A DNA stretch of 64,000 bases from Isoetes taiwanensis (lineage: Eukaryota > Streptophyta > Lycopodiopsida > Isoetales > Isoetaceae), in NCBI GenBank assembly GCA_021234155.1, contig JAJEKV010000215.1:432001-496000 (forward strand). The letters run 5' to 3'. Shown here piece by piece: positions 19,041-29,958 of the stretch. Position numbers and translations under genes: made by a program. Numbering within the stretch: position 1 is the first letter of the stretch; each line of letters starts with the position of its first letter. The notes beneath the pieces were generated by a model that saw nothing but the letters and a program-made list of their open reading frames with translations, ran no database searches and had not been told where the DNA came from.

Positions 19041-21047
19041 ATGAATCAAATGACAGACGCATTGCGCATGTGTGTTCTCTTAAGCTTATGGAACTATTGT
19101 ATGGCAGTAGGATACATGAGCACCCTGGCAACTATGTGGGGAGCTGCTTGTGCGCTCCAAGCCCAATCTCTTCTCCCCATCTGCTCTGCCCCTACCAATG
19201 GAGTAGTTGCCAATAATACAAATGCTCCAAACAATACTCAATTCTGGGCCATTTCTGGAGGTGGCTACTTTAGTTGTGGCCTTTCTTACAAGGATCGAAC
19301 ACCCATTTGCTGGGGACAAAATCCAGGCAGTAATATCACACCATCCTTGAAAAAAATTAGCTATTCCAACCTAAATTCAGGCGGATGGCATGCCTGCGCT
19401 GTTAGAGCTGACGGATCAGGCGCAGTAGATTGTTGGGGTAATAATGCATATGGTCAAGCCACTCCTCCAGCAGGTTCATTCACATCTGTTACAGCCGGTG
19501 ATTATTTCACATGTGGATTAAGGAGCAGCGGCTTATCAGTTTGCTGGGGAACGATGACCACTAGCAGCAGCGATACTATAGCAGATCCTGGCAGCCAGTA
19601 TAGCGCCATTTTTGCTGGCAGAGAACATGTGTGTGGAATCCAAAAAGACACACAGAAAACATTGTGCTGGGGCAATAACTATAATAATCATTCTCAACCT
19701 CCTAGCCAGTGCAATTTTTCTGCCATAACAGCTGGTTTGCGGCATACCTGTGGCATCAGAGAAGATAATCATGAAGCAGTGTGCTGGGGAGACAATGGAC
19801 GTAGTCAGACGAGTGTTGGAGCTGGAATCAAGTTTTCAGTAATCTCTGCAGGGGATTATTTCACATGTGGTGTTAGGCTAGATAAGCCCATGTTAACTTA
19901 TTGCTGGGGAGATAACTATGCAAGTCATCTGCTATTTATAGGCAACGTTAGTGAGACGTCTTGCCAGTCAAAATGTGATGAGAACCAATACGAGATGGAC
20001 TCTACAGTGTTGGGCCTCCACCCTTGCCCAAATTCTAGCGACAAAATCTGTGTAGATTGCTCTCGCTGTTCAAATGGAATGCTGGAAGCTTCCGCCTGTG
20101 GAACTAACAAGGATAGGACATGTGCTGCTCAGGCACAAATTAGCTCTGCTCCTCAGGCTCAGAAACAACCCAACAAAAATATATCAAAATCTTTTCCTGT
20201 TGTTGCTGTTGCAGTCGCCGTAAAGAAATCTACAAATATAGAGAGATCCAAATCTTTTGATCAGGAATTGAGGCTTCTAGCAAGACTGCATCATGCATAT
20301 CTAGTGAACTTGATCGGATTCTGCAAGCAAGAAAAAGTTTTAGTCTTCGAGTTCATGGAAAATGGTTCATTATTTGATTGCCTTTTTATAAAGAAGACCA
20401 CTGAGCTGGATTGGAGGATGAGAATCAAGATTGCAGCACAGGCTGCAAGGGGACTAGAATATTTGCACACTTATGCCAGTCCGCGTATCATACACCGGGA
20501 TGTGAAGGCTGGAAACATACTGCTGGACAAGGAATGGAATGCACATGTTGCTGACTTTGGTTTATCCCTGTTTGGGCCTGCCAAGGATGCCACCCATGTT
20601 AGCAATTTGACGGTGGTTGGCACACCTGGATACCTGGATCCAGAGTATTTTCACACTTTACAGCTCACAGTGAAAAGTGACGTCTATGGCTTTGGAATTG
20701 TCATCTTAGAACTCATAACTGGTAGAAAAGCTTTTAACCAAGAGGAAGGAAGTGTTCCTGCGGTTGGCGCATGGGTGTCTGACCTTGTCAAAGATAATAA
20801 AGTTCTTCATGCTCTGGATCCATCTTTAGAGCATCCTCGTGACCTATCTCCCATTATTGAAGCATTGCACTTGGGGTTATGCTGCATTTGTCCAACTGGA
20901 AAGGAACGCCCCACAATGGCATATGTAGCAACGACCTTGGAAGCATGCTTGGAACAACTGATGGGGAATGAGCCAAGTTCATCAACCAGCTATTCAACTA
21001 GCTTGAGTCCAACACTCAGTTCAAGAGTCACCAATTGTGGTGTATAA
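19041..21047 (+). CDS. CRINKLY4-type receptor kinase lacking transmembrane segment and glycine loop
   Basis: A single exon gives 668 aa. Residues 1-42 hold a hydrophobic leader (MCVLLSLWNYCMAVGYM), so secretion is likely, with Met1 or Met10 as start. Residues about 66-300 contain crinkly/RCC1-like repeats, each with a Cys and a CWG (CWG at 90, 131, 168, 209, 248 and 288). Residues 308-361 form a TNFR-like Cys-rich domain. Then SKSFPVVAVAVAVKKSTNIE runs straight into the kinase: Lys in VAVKK (395/396), Glu409, HRD at 485-487, DFG at 505-507, GTPGYLDPEY at 527-536, and the C-lobe to 635. CRINKLY4-family proteins normally have a membrane helix, a juxtamembrane region and a GxGxxG loop between the TNFR-like domain and VAVK; about 100 residues are absent. 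The frame stays open, so the product could be a secreted or mislocalised protein unable to bind ATP normally. It could also be a young pseudogene. Confidence 0.85.
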   Translation: MNQMTDALRMCVLLSLWNYCMAVGYMSTLATMWGAACALQAQSLLPICSAPTNGVVANNTNAPNNTQFWAISGGGYFSCGLSYKDRTPICWGQNPGSNITPSLKKISYSNLNSGGWHACAVRADGSGAVDCWGNNAYGQATPPAGSFTSVTAGDYFTCGLRSSGLSVCWGTMTTSSSDTIADPGSQYSAIFAGREHVCGIQKDTQKTLCWGNNYNNHSQPPSQCNFSAITAGLRHTCGIREDNHEAVCWGDNGRSQTSVGAGIKFSVISAGDYFTCGVRLDKPMLTYCWGDNYASHLLFIGNVSETSCQSKCDENQYEMDSTVLGLHPCPNSSDKICVDCSRCSNGMLEASACGTNKDRTCAAQAQISSAPQAQKQPNKNISKSFPVVAVAVAVKKSTNIERSKSFDQELRLLARLHHAYLVNLIGFCKQEKVLVFEFMENGSLFDCLFIKKTTELDWRMRIKIAAQAARGLEYLHTYASPRIIHRDVKAGNILLDKEWNAHVADFGLSLFGPAKDATHVSNLTVVGTPGYLDPEYFHTLQLTVKSDVYGFGIVILELITGRKAFNQEEGSVPAVGAWVSDLVKDNKVLHALDPSLEHPRDLSPIIEALHLGLCCICPTGKERPTMAYVATTLEACLEQLMGNEPSSSTSYSTSLSPTLSSRVTNCGV

Positions 21048-22205
21048 TGATTGCACAACTTAAGTCTGGTCAGCATTATCACATTGGTTTCTTGTCTAGC
21101 ATGTTTGATAGATTATGGCATGTAGAAATAAGGATGGAGAACACATAGTGCTACTTAAAAATAGAGCAGACAACAATGTGAGCCATAGGATAAGAAGCAC
21201 TTAAACAAAATATAAGAAAGCCAGGGAGATTTTTGAATTAACACGCTTACGCGCCAGGAAAAGAATCTAGGGAAATGCTTATTTGATGAAAGAAAAAAAA
21301 ATTCTTACCACAATTGCCTGCTGCCGACCGCAATGTTTCCTCCCACAACAACAGGCATATTTCTGGTCAAACTGCAACAGGCCATCCTGCAGGTAATATA
21401 AGGTTGTCTTTTAACACTTATCAGATATCCGATGGTAGCCTTACTGAGAATTTCTGCCATAGCTTGTATGAAATTTACATCATCTAACAAAAGCATGATG
21501 AAAACTTGCGCTTCAGGAACAAGCGTCAAGCACTTGCCGCCAAAAACCCACCCTATCCAGAACCCTAAATTACCAGGATTGAGTGACGTCTGAATGTCGA
21601 AGACATTTGCGTGCCACGTAAACATAACCCAAAACAACCCAACCCACCCAAACAAACAAACCCACCACCCCCGCAACCACCACCACCCCAAAAAAAAAAA
21701 ACTAGCAAAAAAAAGCACACCAGCCTTGGCAAGGCCATTGTAGAGTCAATAAAATTTTTCTTTCTATTGAATATCTAGTATAATCATTTGGCAGGGCATA
21801 TTGAAGCATGAACAGTTCGGTTTGAAGCATCAAAATTGCCAGATCAGGAAGAGAGGCGGATTTTGAAGCATGGGCAGTCCAGATTAAAGCACCAAAGGCA
21901 ACAAAACTGACGGATTCAAGCTGTATAGCAAGGACCCCTGCCCAAGATAGAAAAATGGTTTCTGAAATAATCCTAAGGCAATCTAGTCATTAAAAGCATG
22001 CCTTTTCGATGGTCATTGAGTTGCTTGTCTTGTGATCATGGCTGTTGACGTCTTCATGTGACCCCGCCCTAATTCTATTAGAGTTGTCATCATATCTTGT
22101 CCCAAATTGTGTCCCAAGTTGTGTAGTATTTTCGTTGTTTATGTTGGTGATGATGCTTTGCCTTTCTGTTGTGTCGTTTTGTGATGTCTTTATAATAAAG
22201 TACTC
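21048..22205. other. Non-coding sequence downstream of the receptor kinase
   Basis: It contains a pyrimidine/purine-skewed CCCAACCCACCCAAACAAAC stretch (about 21630-21705) and two related AAGCATG(a/g)(a/g)CAGT segments (21806, 21868). A LINE-3'UTR-like stretch with TTTATAATAAAG lies near 22190. No gene is recognised. Confidence 0.4.
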
Positions 22206-22255
22206 GTTTTAAATTGTAGAGTTGAGGCTTGTTTTAAATTGTAGAGTTGAGGCTT
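22206..22255 (+). repeat. Perfect 25-bp tandem duplication
   Basis: GTTTTAAATTGTAGAGTTGA plus GGCTT occurs twice in tandem (22206-22230, 22231-22255). Confidence 0.93.
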
Positions 22256-22559
22256 GTTTGCACTATTTAGCAGCTGAAGTTCGATACCATCATAAATTAA
22301 TAGACGTTGCAAACATTTGGATCTATGTAACCATATAAATACGCTTTTCCATTAAGAAAATGGGATCAAATAGCTATCGTATCCATAACAAAACGTTTCA
22401 AACAACTAGCATATCTAGATTCCAATAGTTACAGCCTCACCTCATGCATCAGTCAGAGGTCTAACGGAATAAACATTTTATTTTCTTTTAGAGCAAGTGG
22501 GCTCTTTTTAGACCAAGTCGGTCTACACACATTTTGGTCAGCACATATTTTGCAGAGCA

Positions 22560-22718
22560 CAAAGATAAGATAAGATGAATTTTTACGTCCACGGGAACCC
22601 AACGGGTTATGGGACGGCACATGCAAGGGCAACAGCCCATCTAAGACCTGGGGACTAGGCCCCATCACCAAACACAATAACCAAATATTAAAAGGCTACC
22701 AAGAATAAGATAAGATAA
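22560..22718 (-). repeat. Possible retroelement 3' segment with TTATC tails
   Basis: On the minus strand a segment with GGGGCCTAGTCCCCAGGTCT runs into ACGTAAAAATTCATCTTATC. AAGATAAGAT-type strings flank both sides (about 22560-22575 and 22703-22717). It may be the 3' end of the LINE whose ORF1 lies just upstream, or a SINE sharing that tail. Confidence 0.35.
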
Positions 22719-22720
22719 TA

Positions 22721-22770
22721 CTAATGCTAATGCTAATGCTAATGCTAATGCTAATGCTAATGCTAATGCT
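22721..22770 (+). repeat. (CTAATG)n microsatellite, about 8.3 units
   Basis: Uninterrupted CTAATG hexamers lie directly 3' of the minus-strand LINE ORF1 fragment. A microsatellite at this position is common for some LINE tails. Confidence 0.97.
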
Positions 22771-22798
22771 AGTGGTAAATTTATGCTTCTAAAATTAT

Positions 22799-23480
22799 CT
22801 AGACATAGCCAGTCCAAGGATTGGAAGGCCATTGATCTAGAATAATTGCTGCGCCTCCCCTGTACACTGCCCATTTCTTTTGCAGGCGGGCTTCCCTCAC
22901 CTTGCAGAGCTCCTCCTTACGGTTACACAATTGAAGAGGGGAGAGGTCCTCCTGTACTGAGAAACTAGTCCCTCTGAGATGGTTTCCATGCTGAAGAACA
23001 TGTAAGCGGCTAAGAGTGCCTTGAAACTGAACCAAAAGATGTCGAGGACAATCACGTCTTGCCGCTCCCACCCTAGTAGCGGAGACAACTCCATCAGCCT
23101 TCACATGCATGACATCAGTGAAAAAATGCAAAGCAACATCCATATCAGAAAGTGCATCATCTTCTGCCTCTGCAACCCCTATAATACGCAAGTTCAGGCT
23201 CCTAGTAACAGAAGATACTGAGGCAGCCTGCTCCTGTCTGCTAGCTTGGCACTGCGACTCCTGATCCCCTTGGGATTGTGGAGATGTTTGTACGCCCACC
23301 TCAACATGTTCCCTTTCCAATGTCTGCACTTCCGCTTCAACACAATGTTTCTTCTGTGGCTGTAATTCTGTATCTAATGTCTGTACTGAGGCATCACCAC
23401 GTGCTTGAGAAGAGTATGAACAATTTGCAGCATAACTTTGGCATTTTCAGGATCCATCTCGGAAAGATTTATAATAGCCT
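22799..23480 (-). pseudogene. LINE ORF1-type RNA-binding protein fragment (L1-like RRM)
   Basis: The 176-codon minus-strand frame (23329-22799) matches the L1-type ORF1 pattern: SLNLRIIGVAEAEDD, ALHFFTDVMHVKADGVVSAT, RVGAARRDCPRHLLVQF, GTSFSVQEDLSPLQL and KKWAVYRGGAAIILD. This is the RRM plus C-terminal single-strand nucleic-acid-binding layout, unlike the CCHC/DUF4283 type of ORF1 seen at 47.3-50.3 kb. Upstream, with a frameshift near 23390, it continues with repeated VQT motifs (SVQTLDTE, EVQTLERE, GVQTSPQ). No ORF2 follows; the (CTAATG)n tract lies about 30 bp beyond the stop. So this is a truncated copy of a different LINE lineage. Confidence 0.65.
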
Positions 23481-25248
23481 GCTATTTTATGGAATGCCAT
23501 AATAACAGCATGTAGCGAAAGTGCCGAAGTCAAAACAATCTTTCATCTCTTTGAAGACATGCATATGGAAGGAACCATGCCAGATAACCAGATAAAGTAA
23601 CTTGTATCATAATGCTAAACATTTTTACAAGGCATGCATCAATAGCAGAAAAGAAGCTGTTGCATGCCAGTATTGTTTGTCATGGCTTCCAATCTGATGT
23701 TTCTTAGGAACTTGACTTATAACAAAAGGCTTACTGAAGATTTTTTCTGAAGCAAAAGCAAGCTTCGATAATATAGACGGCACGGATTTTATGTCATAAA
23801 ACACTATATATTCTGCATGTGTAATGGACAGAAGGCACTTGAAGTGTTCCAATATATGCACAGTGGAAGTATTAAATGTTCACTCTCTCCAAAGACTTGG
23901 TAGTGTATATAAGGGTCTTGCAAATGTTGGATTCATTCTATGTTGGAAGGTTCCAGACTGAGCTTGAGAATTGCGTTTTGGTAATTGCATCCCTGTAGAA
24001 AGCATATGGATTCAGTACAATACATGCATTTACCTTTATAGCATGATATTTTTATAAATGATGACTTGCAGCATGTAGAAGATGCTCTCCAAAAAGTTCA
24101 ATAACAGATTTTGGCAGCAGGAGGAAAGTCGAAAGTATTGGTAGCAGCAAGATGGTGATTTTTTGACGGAGCAAAAGCATATATTGAGAAAGAGGCCTGT
24201 AACGCTATTCTATACTGGCAGTGCTTTATGTCTTATCATATCCTTTGTTGTAGGTATCTTGAGTGCGCATATCACTTATTCAAAGAAGCTAAGAAGCATT
24301 CTCAATACAACCTTATCTGAACACAAACCAACAAAGCACCAAAGATGAGAAAAAAAATCATGGATTGGTTCATCCAACGACGATTATGAGGAAGCAAGTA
24401 GAGCATTTTCTGCGATGGATCTAATCGACTTCTACAACTTATTGTGGTCCATAAATGCTTCTTTGGAAGACAAATACTTCTATGGGAGATATTTCTGTGC
24501 AACCTGAAACAAAGCAGTATAGACAAAGATGATTACATATGCAAAACAACATAGACATGACACCTGAAAGCCAGTCATATTCGGCCATATCGAACTCCTT
24601 CACACAGTTCTAAAATTAATGTGTCCATGCATGCAGATTACCTATTTCATATAGTTCATGTTCAAAACATATAGACTGCCTTCATTTTGACTTTCATTAT
24701 CCTAGTCTGATACTCACATTGCATTTCCATAATACAGAAATTGACGAGCACAACATCAATCATCCTAAGTGTTATACTTGCAATGCAAGGGGTTGTGAAT
24801 TTGTAAATGCATTACATACATGAATGCAAGCATCTCTGTAAAGTTAATAGCATTGTCCATTGCATATTGGTTTTAGCCATATTGTTTTTATATGATTTTG
24901 TCATAAAGATGGGGAATGGTAGTACAAATATGCTGCTCATAAATGCTCACTACTCATTGGTGGTACCCCCATTTTATACGATGAAGCATGTAACTCCGGT
25001 CTTAGATGTAAACAATTGTACATGTTCTTATTTCTAGCACAGGCTTTTTAATCATCATCTTGTAGCAAGAAGTTAGAAAATATGAGCACACCCTATGATG
25101 TTGCACCAACTATAGTAGATTGCAGATCCTAGAAGCTTAGTATCAGCATTCATATCGACACTGAGAGGCCATTTTATCAGGTTGTGATTATCAGGACATT
25201 AAACGCCCTTTTTAGCAATTTTCTCCACCATCTCATTAGTTGAATATG
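23481..25248. other. Intergenic sequence, no gene recognised
   Basis: Only short frames are present, none with a recognised motif. It is AT-rich throughout. Confidence 0.4.
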
Positions 25249-25395
25249 TAGCACAATAACAGGGGGTTACTTTTAGATTTTTATACGTTTATTCACATGG
25301 TTTTTCTATGATTTCGTTGTTGTATTCGTTGAGGTGTACTAAATAGTATTTCTAGAGTGCACCCTTTATGGGCCGTTGATTTTCGTTGGGTGGAA
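25249..25395 (+). repeat. Left arm of a distant inverted repeat (partner 35100-35250)
   Basis: It begins TAGCACAATAACAGGGGGTT and includes TTTTTCTATGATTTCGTTGT, TCTAGAGTGCACCCT and CCGTTGATTTTCG. The reverse complement of 35100-35250 aligns along its whole length with about two-thirds identity by eye. A third copy of the terminal motif (TAGCATAATAACAGAAGGTT) lies at about 26066. Confidence 0.6.
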
Positions 25396-25420
25396 CAATC
25401 CGAGGGTTGTTGTCTTTCTC

Positions 25421-25569
25421 TGCATGTGTTTGTGCATGAACACTGCGCATGTGTATGCATGTGCACATGCATGTGAATGTGTGTGCATGTGCATGTGTAT
25501 TGTGCATGTGCAAGTGCAAGTGCATGTGCATGTGTGCATGTGTGTGCATGTGTGCATATGCATGTGTAC
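25421..25569 (+). repeat. GT/GCATGT-rich microsatellite
   Basis: A run of TGTGCATG, CATGTG and GTGCAAGTG units covers about 150 bp. It opens long but meaningless reading frames on both strands. Confidence 0.9.
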
Positions 25570-26122
25570 TTGCCCTCTTGGATTCTTGTTGCCACCACGA
25601 GATGGATTTTTGCTCACACTTACAAAGGTATTTGTTTTTAATGTTTCTTGATTAGCATAATGTTTTTTTTACAAGGTATTGGTTTCCGATTCTACAATGT
25701 AGTCTTTGCAAAACTCCCTTTGTTTCCTTCCTAAGATTTCTTTGCAGATTCAAGTTTAGGCCCCCTCTGTTTGCTTCCAACTCTTGGATATTCTTGGTGC
25801 CGGATTGTTCATAAGCCAGCCTTTAGCTTCAATCAACAAACGGATCCTTATGCACACAATGCATCTAATTATTCCACGCCCTTTTCCATGTCAATGAGAT
25901 CGGTCAAACATTGGCCACAAGAATGCATTTATATTGTAGGTTTGGAACTTTAATCGAACCATAAGGTGAATCATGCATTACCTTTAAGCTAGAGATGGAG
26001 CATCCAAAATCATATGGATTGATAAACAATGGTGTCATTGTGAAAGAGAAATAGTTGTAGCGGAAGTAACAATATGTAGCATAATAACAGAAGGTTTTCT
26101 TTGTATTGCAAACTTTATGACT

Positions 26123-26518
26123 TTCAGAATAATGGGATCAATCTGCTCTATCTTTATGGTAATTTTTACTTATGTTCTATTTGTTTTATTGTGATCAAAT
26201 TCAAAAGCTACAGGTGATGCAAGCCTCAAATGAATTCTATTTTTTTCTGGTTTGAATTCTAAAATTTTTGTCACACCGGGGGTTGACGTCCTTAAGGCCC
26301 CAAAGGGGCCAAAATTTTTTTTTTGCAACACAAACCATTAACATCCAACATATAAAAATTAAATCTCCCAACACATAACAACCATTGACATTAACAACTA
26401 ACACATAACTACCATTGACATTAATTAACACAACCATTGGGTCCAACACATTTAAATTAAAATCCCCCTTAAACCCCCTTTGGTTTGGGTGCATATTCAC
26501 ACGGGGGGTGACGTAGGG
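26123..26518 (+). repeat. Dispersed repeat, copy 1 (inverted relative to 34003-34452)
   Basis: From ATTCTGAAAGTC-complement sequence near 26123 to GTGACGTAGGG near 26515, it matches the reverse complement of 34003-34452. The core carries GGCCCCAAAGGGGCC, then AACACATAACAACCATTGAC repeats, and ends CACGGGGGGTGACGT. The two ends of the core share a direct motif like GTCAMCCCCCGTGTGA. A small non-autonomous element is likely; class unknown. Confidence 0.75.
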
Positions 26519-27239
26519 CAGCGAGAGCCCTCATAATTGTATTTTGCACGTATGAAATCAACACTATATAGTATTCCGCTTGAAATCTTATAGTATTTTA
26601 CGAATCTTGTTATACAGTATAGCAAATTTTGTACTTGCATACCCCACAAACGAGGAACTTTACGTACGGTATAGATTAAGGAATAAGGGGTGAATATGCC
26701 TATCCAACAGCTCTCGCAACATGGAGTTGAAATACACAACATGGAGTTCAGGCTTTATGAGCTACCTTTGCACAAGAAGATTCAATGTAAGTAATCATCT
26801 AGTTCAATGACTTCTTGGATTATTCATCCAATTGGCTTCTTTCAACAAGTTGCACGCGATGGTTTCATCATAAATTGCAAATGGAAGATGTAATAGGAGA
26901 AGAAAACCAATTTATGACAATTTAAATTTCATTGTTCAGGGTATCCTTATGATCATCCGTGACGTTTTATGTATTTATACGCTATGTGTATACTTACTAT
27001 GACATGTCACCAGGGTATAAGCCTGGGGGATGCACGTATCCAAAAAGGGGCATGCCATGTGCATGCAGAGAAAAAACATCCCTGTATACGATTTTTTGAA
27101 AGGCAAATTCGACCCATTTCATACAAAATTTACCCCAAGTAATGGCAAAAAACCCCCCTAACTCATACGTATACATGTGAAAATGGGTCAAAAAAACCCC
27201 CCTACGAGTCACTGAGGCACATTGTATGGCACCCACAGT
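26519..27239. other. Intergenic sequence, no gene recognised
   Basis: No convincing coding or RNA gene is present. ACAACATGGAGTT is duplicated near 26717 and 26738. Confidence 0.4.
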
Positions 27240-28662
27240 GAATCCCCCTTGGGTATAAGTAGACCCTTATGGGTCATAAAGGGTTAACCTAAAAGGGCTT
27301 TTATTAGCTAAATTGTTAGCAAACTAAATAACCTAATTAGGCTAATATAATGTATTAACTAATTAGGAAGTGCCACCTGACCCAAATAGATTGGCCAGGG
27401 GGGACTTGCTAAGAATGGGGTCCAAATTGGGTCCCTACCCCCAATTCTGCCCCAAATCGATTTGGGAAGAGTTGGAGGAAGGAGGAGCCACCAGCCGCTG
27501 CAACCAAGAATGGAAGCCTTTCGTGATAATGGTTCTAGCCAAGAGACCAGTTAGTCCCTAGATAGCTTGTGCTTCAACTAACCTTTGTATGATTAGATGG
27601 ATGGTTAATTCCCTCTATTATGTACTGTTAAGATGATTATGGATACTTTGCTTATGACTGTTCTCTCTTTCTGTTCCTCCTATATGTCTGGGGTTAAGGG
27701 TGGGTAGAGGCCTGAAAGCTTCCTAGAAGTAAATATGTCTCTACCTAGAACCCTTAAAACCCAGTAAATGTGGCATGTGCACAAGAGCCCACCTGGCTGT
27801 GGATGCTATGCTGTGATTCAGCACCAGACAATGGTATGATGGTGAAATGGGGGTGGGGTCTTGCCTAGCATGGCTACAGGACTCCTACAGTGTGCTAGGC
27901 TTATAGTCGGTCACTGAAGAGGGCCGAGTATGGGACTGACACTCCCTGGGTCCCAGGAGGAGTCCCTATATGGATGTCTTGGGGCTTGAACGGATAGGTG
28001 AGCCAGTCTTTAGATTTAGGTAAGTCGGGTACGGATGTAGAGGTCACTGATGTGGCACGTGTTCTCTAGCACACCGAGGGATCCGTCATGCCCGGGGAGG
28101 GGACGCCTCCCTGACCTGCGTAGTCTCATAGGGTGACTCCATGAGATTGCGTCTCTGGAAGGCTACGATCACATCATAGTATGTTTCAGCCTATCTGCAA
28201 AGTGTGCACAGGAGGGGCGGATGGAATGGACTACCCTAACCATTGTTCTATGCCATCCAATGGCATGTTATATCTCTATCTGCTGTTGTCTTGAGGTCTT
28301 GACCATCAATCGACCCCCTGGAGTCTGAGCCCAGGGTAGAGTCTTTATTTATGGTATATTGGTTATGTATCTTGTACTTGTATTTACTATTTCTATGATG
28401 ATGATGGATGGACCACCCTTTGCGGTGGTATATTATTTGTGTATGATTGCTATGTGCTAACATGTATGTATGCTTCTGTTGTATAGGACTTCCGTAGAGA
28501 CGTGGGACGAATGGCACCTCCGTATTCCTCACCCGGGCACTTGGCCATCCCAAGTCGTCCGAGTTAGATGGAGGGCCTTTTCATGGTGATGTAGTTGCCA
28601 TGAGAGGGGAATTCCCCGTATTTGTACGATGGGAGCATCGTATGGATTCTGGTAGCATCACA
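27240..28662 (+). mobile_element. Probable 5' LTR of an LTR retrotransposon (left edge undetermined)
   Basis: The right edge is set by the primer-binding site at 28664. The sequence before it ends GGTAGCATCACA, with the CA expected at an LTR end. The left edge is not clear: no matching TG start could be fixed, so 27240 is only approximate. It is non-coding. No second LTR is visible in the window, so the element is incomplete or very divergent. Confidence 0.4.
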
Positions 28663-28663
28663 G

Positions 28664-28675
28664 TGGTATCAAAGC
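28664..28675 (+). promoter_or_regulatory. Retrotransposon primer-binding site (tRNA-iMet type)
   Basis: TGGTATCAAAGC matches 11 of 12 bases of the usual plant initiator-Met PBS TGGTATCAGAGC. It lies 1 nt after an LTR-like CA end. Confidence 0.7.
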
Positions 28676-29958
28676 ATGATTTTGGTAGACCAAATCATTG
28701 CACTGTCCCTAGTCTAACTCGCTAGGTTGGTTGGCTGTATGGGACTTTATTCCATAGTTACTATATGTGTTGGCCTAGTTATGAGAGGATTAAACTAGTT
28801 AGGTATGAAGGTGTGAGTTATTATAATTAAGTATGTTAAGTTGTTGGGGGAAAGGAGGTCTCTTGTTTCCAAGGGCCATAACTTTTCCTAGGTAACTCGG
28901 ATGGCGGCAATTTTTGCATTAACATGTCGGGAACGATCTAATTGACTAAGGGACATAGGTAGCTAGTGTCAAAACGACCTCAAATGGCCTCAGGATCAAA
29001 AGGGGCATGATTGGCAAAATAGAGACTTAGAATTTGAAAGAACGACGTATTTTTGGCATCACGTCCTCGTATAAAAATGCATATAAAAATACGCGCATAT
29101 TTCTGCCATATAAAAATTTTTATTAAAAAAAAAAATTTGAAAAAAGTGACGGTTATTTTTTCGTTCCCATCTTGCCTACTTGTGCTCGCCGCCTCGTCCG
29201 TCCGCCATAGCTGCCGAAGAAGAGGTTGCTTCCCCATAATCTCGTGCTTGGTCGCTGCCACTGCCGCCATACCAGCGCCCCCTTTTGAACTTTCCCCTAC
29301 ACCAATGAACATGGCTCGTACCCGCAGTTTTGTGCATTATTATAACCTCAGCGTCCACCAGATCTTTGCCTGGCGAACAGCTTGCCTCCGGCTCGAGAAA
29401 GGTCGATCTCCTTCTAGATGAGTTAGTTCAGCGGTTCGCCACCAGACATAGGGTACCCTACCCTATCTTCCACCTGTCGGAGCGCTTCCTCCTAAAGTTG
29501 AATGCCTTGGGGGAGCCGTACACTTTGGTGGATCAAATCGACCAGGCCTTGATGCTGGTCAAGTTTTACCCTCCTTCATGTGTGGAGGTTGCCGAAGGCA
29601 AGGCCATCTGGGCAGAGGCCGAAAGGATCATGGGGCTTGCTCGAGGTCATGAGGCAAGAGAAATATCAAGGGGAGATCCGAAAGCCCGGGGTACAAAGTA
29701 TACCTATCTGGGAGACAGGCAAGCCATAATTGTAGGGGACCCCTTTAACCTGCCCCCTTATCACTTCGACGAGTCCAAAATTTACCATGCTTGCCTCCCG
29801 GAAAAGGGTAGGAAGCATGCTTCTCTGCAGGGCCTCTCCCTTAAAAATTTTAAAAAGACTCTGTCCTCCAGCTGGAATTCTTGCTTCTGTCAAAGATCAA
29901 AGTTTTCTCTTGGCTTGCTCTCCACAATGCCCTTCCGAGCAATACTAATTTGTGGTGC
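28676..29958 (+). pseudogene. Leader and possible gag-like remnant, with a LINE scrap
   Basis: After about 630 bp of non-coding leader, an open frame from 29307/29330 encodes LLLDELVQRFATRHRVPYPI and LVDQIDQALMLVKFYPPSC. It is unrecognised, but at the expected gag position for the retrotransposon. At 29890-29950 another frame reads IKVFSWLALHNALPSNTNLW, a zf-RVT-type LINE motif, showing that a LINE fragment abuts it. No protease, RT or integrase follows. Confidence 0.35.

Noticed and set aside
21305-21718. 137-codon Trp/Gly-rich minus-strand ORF
   Set aside because: The Trp/Gly part is the complement of a CCACC/CCCAAAC stretch; no family resemblance.
22665-22874. Leu-Ala repeat ORF
   Set aside because: Translation of the (CTAATG)n microsatellite.
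25293-25655. ORFs rich in Cys/Met/His/Ala on both strands
   Set aside because: They are translations of the GT/GCATGT microsatellite.
27240-28662. A complete LTR retrotransposon
   Set aside because: Only one LTR-like end and a primer site are visible; no RT, integrase or second LTR was found in the window.
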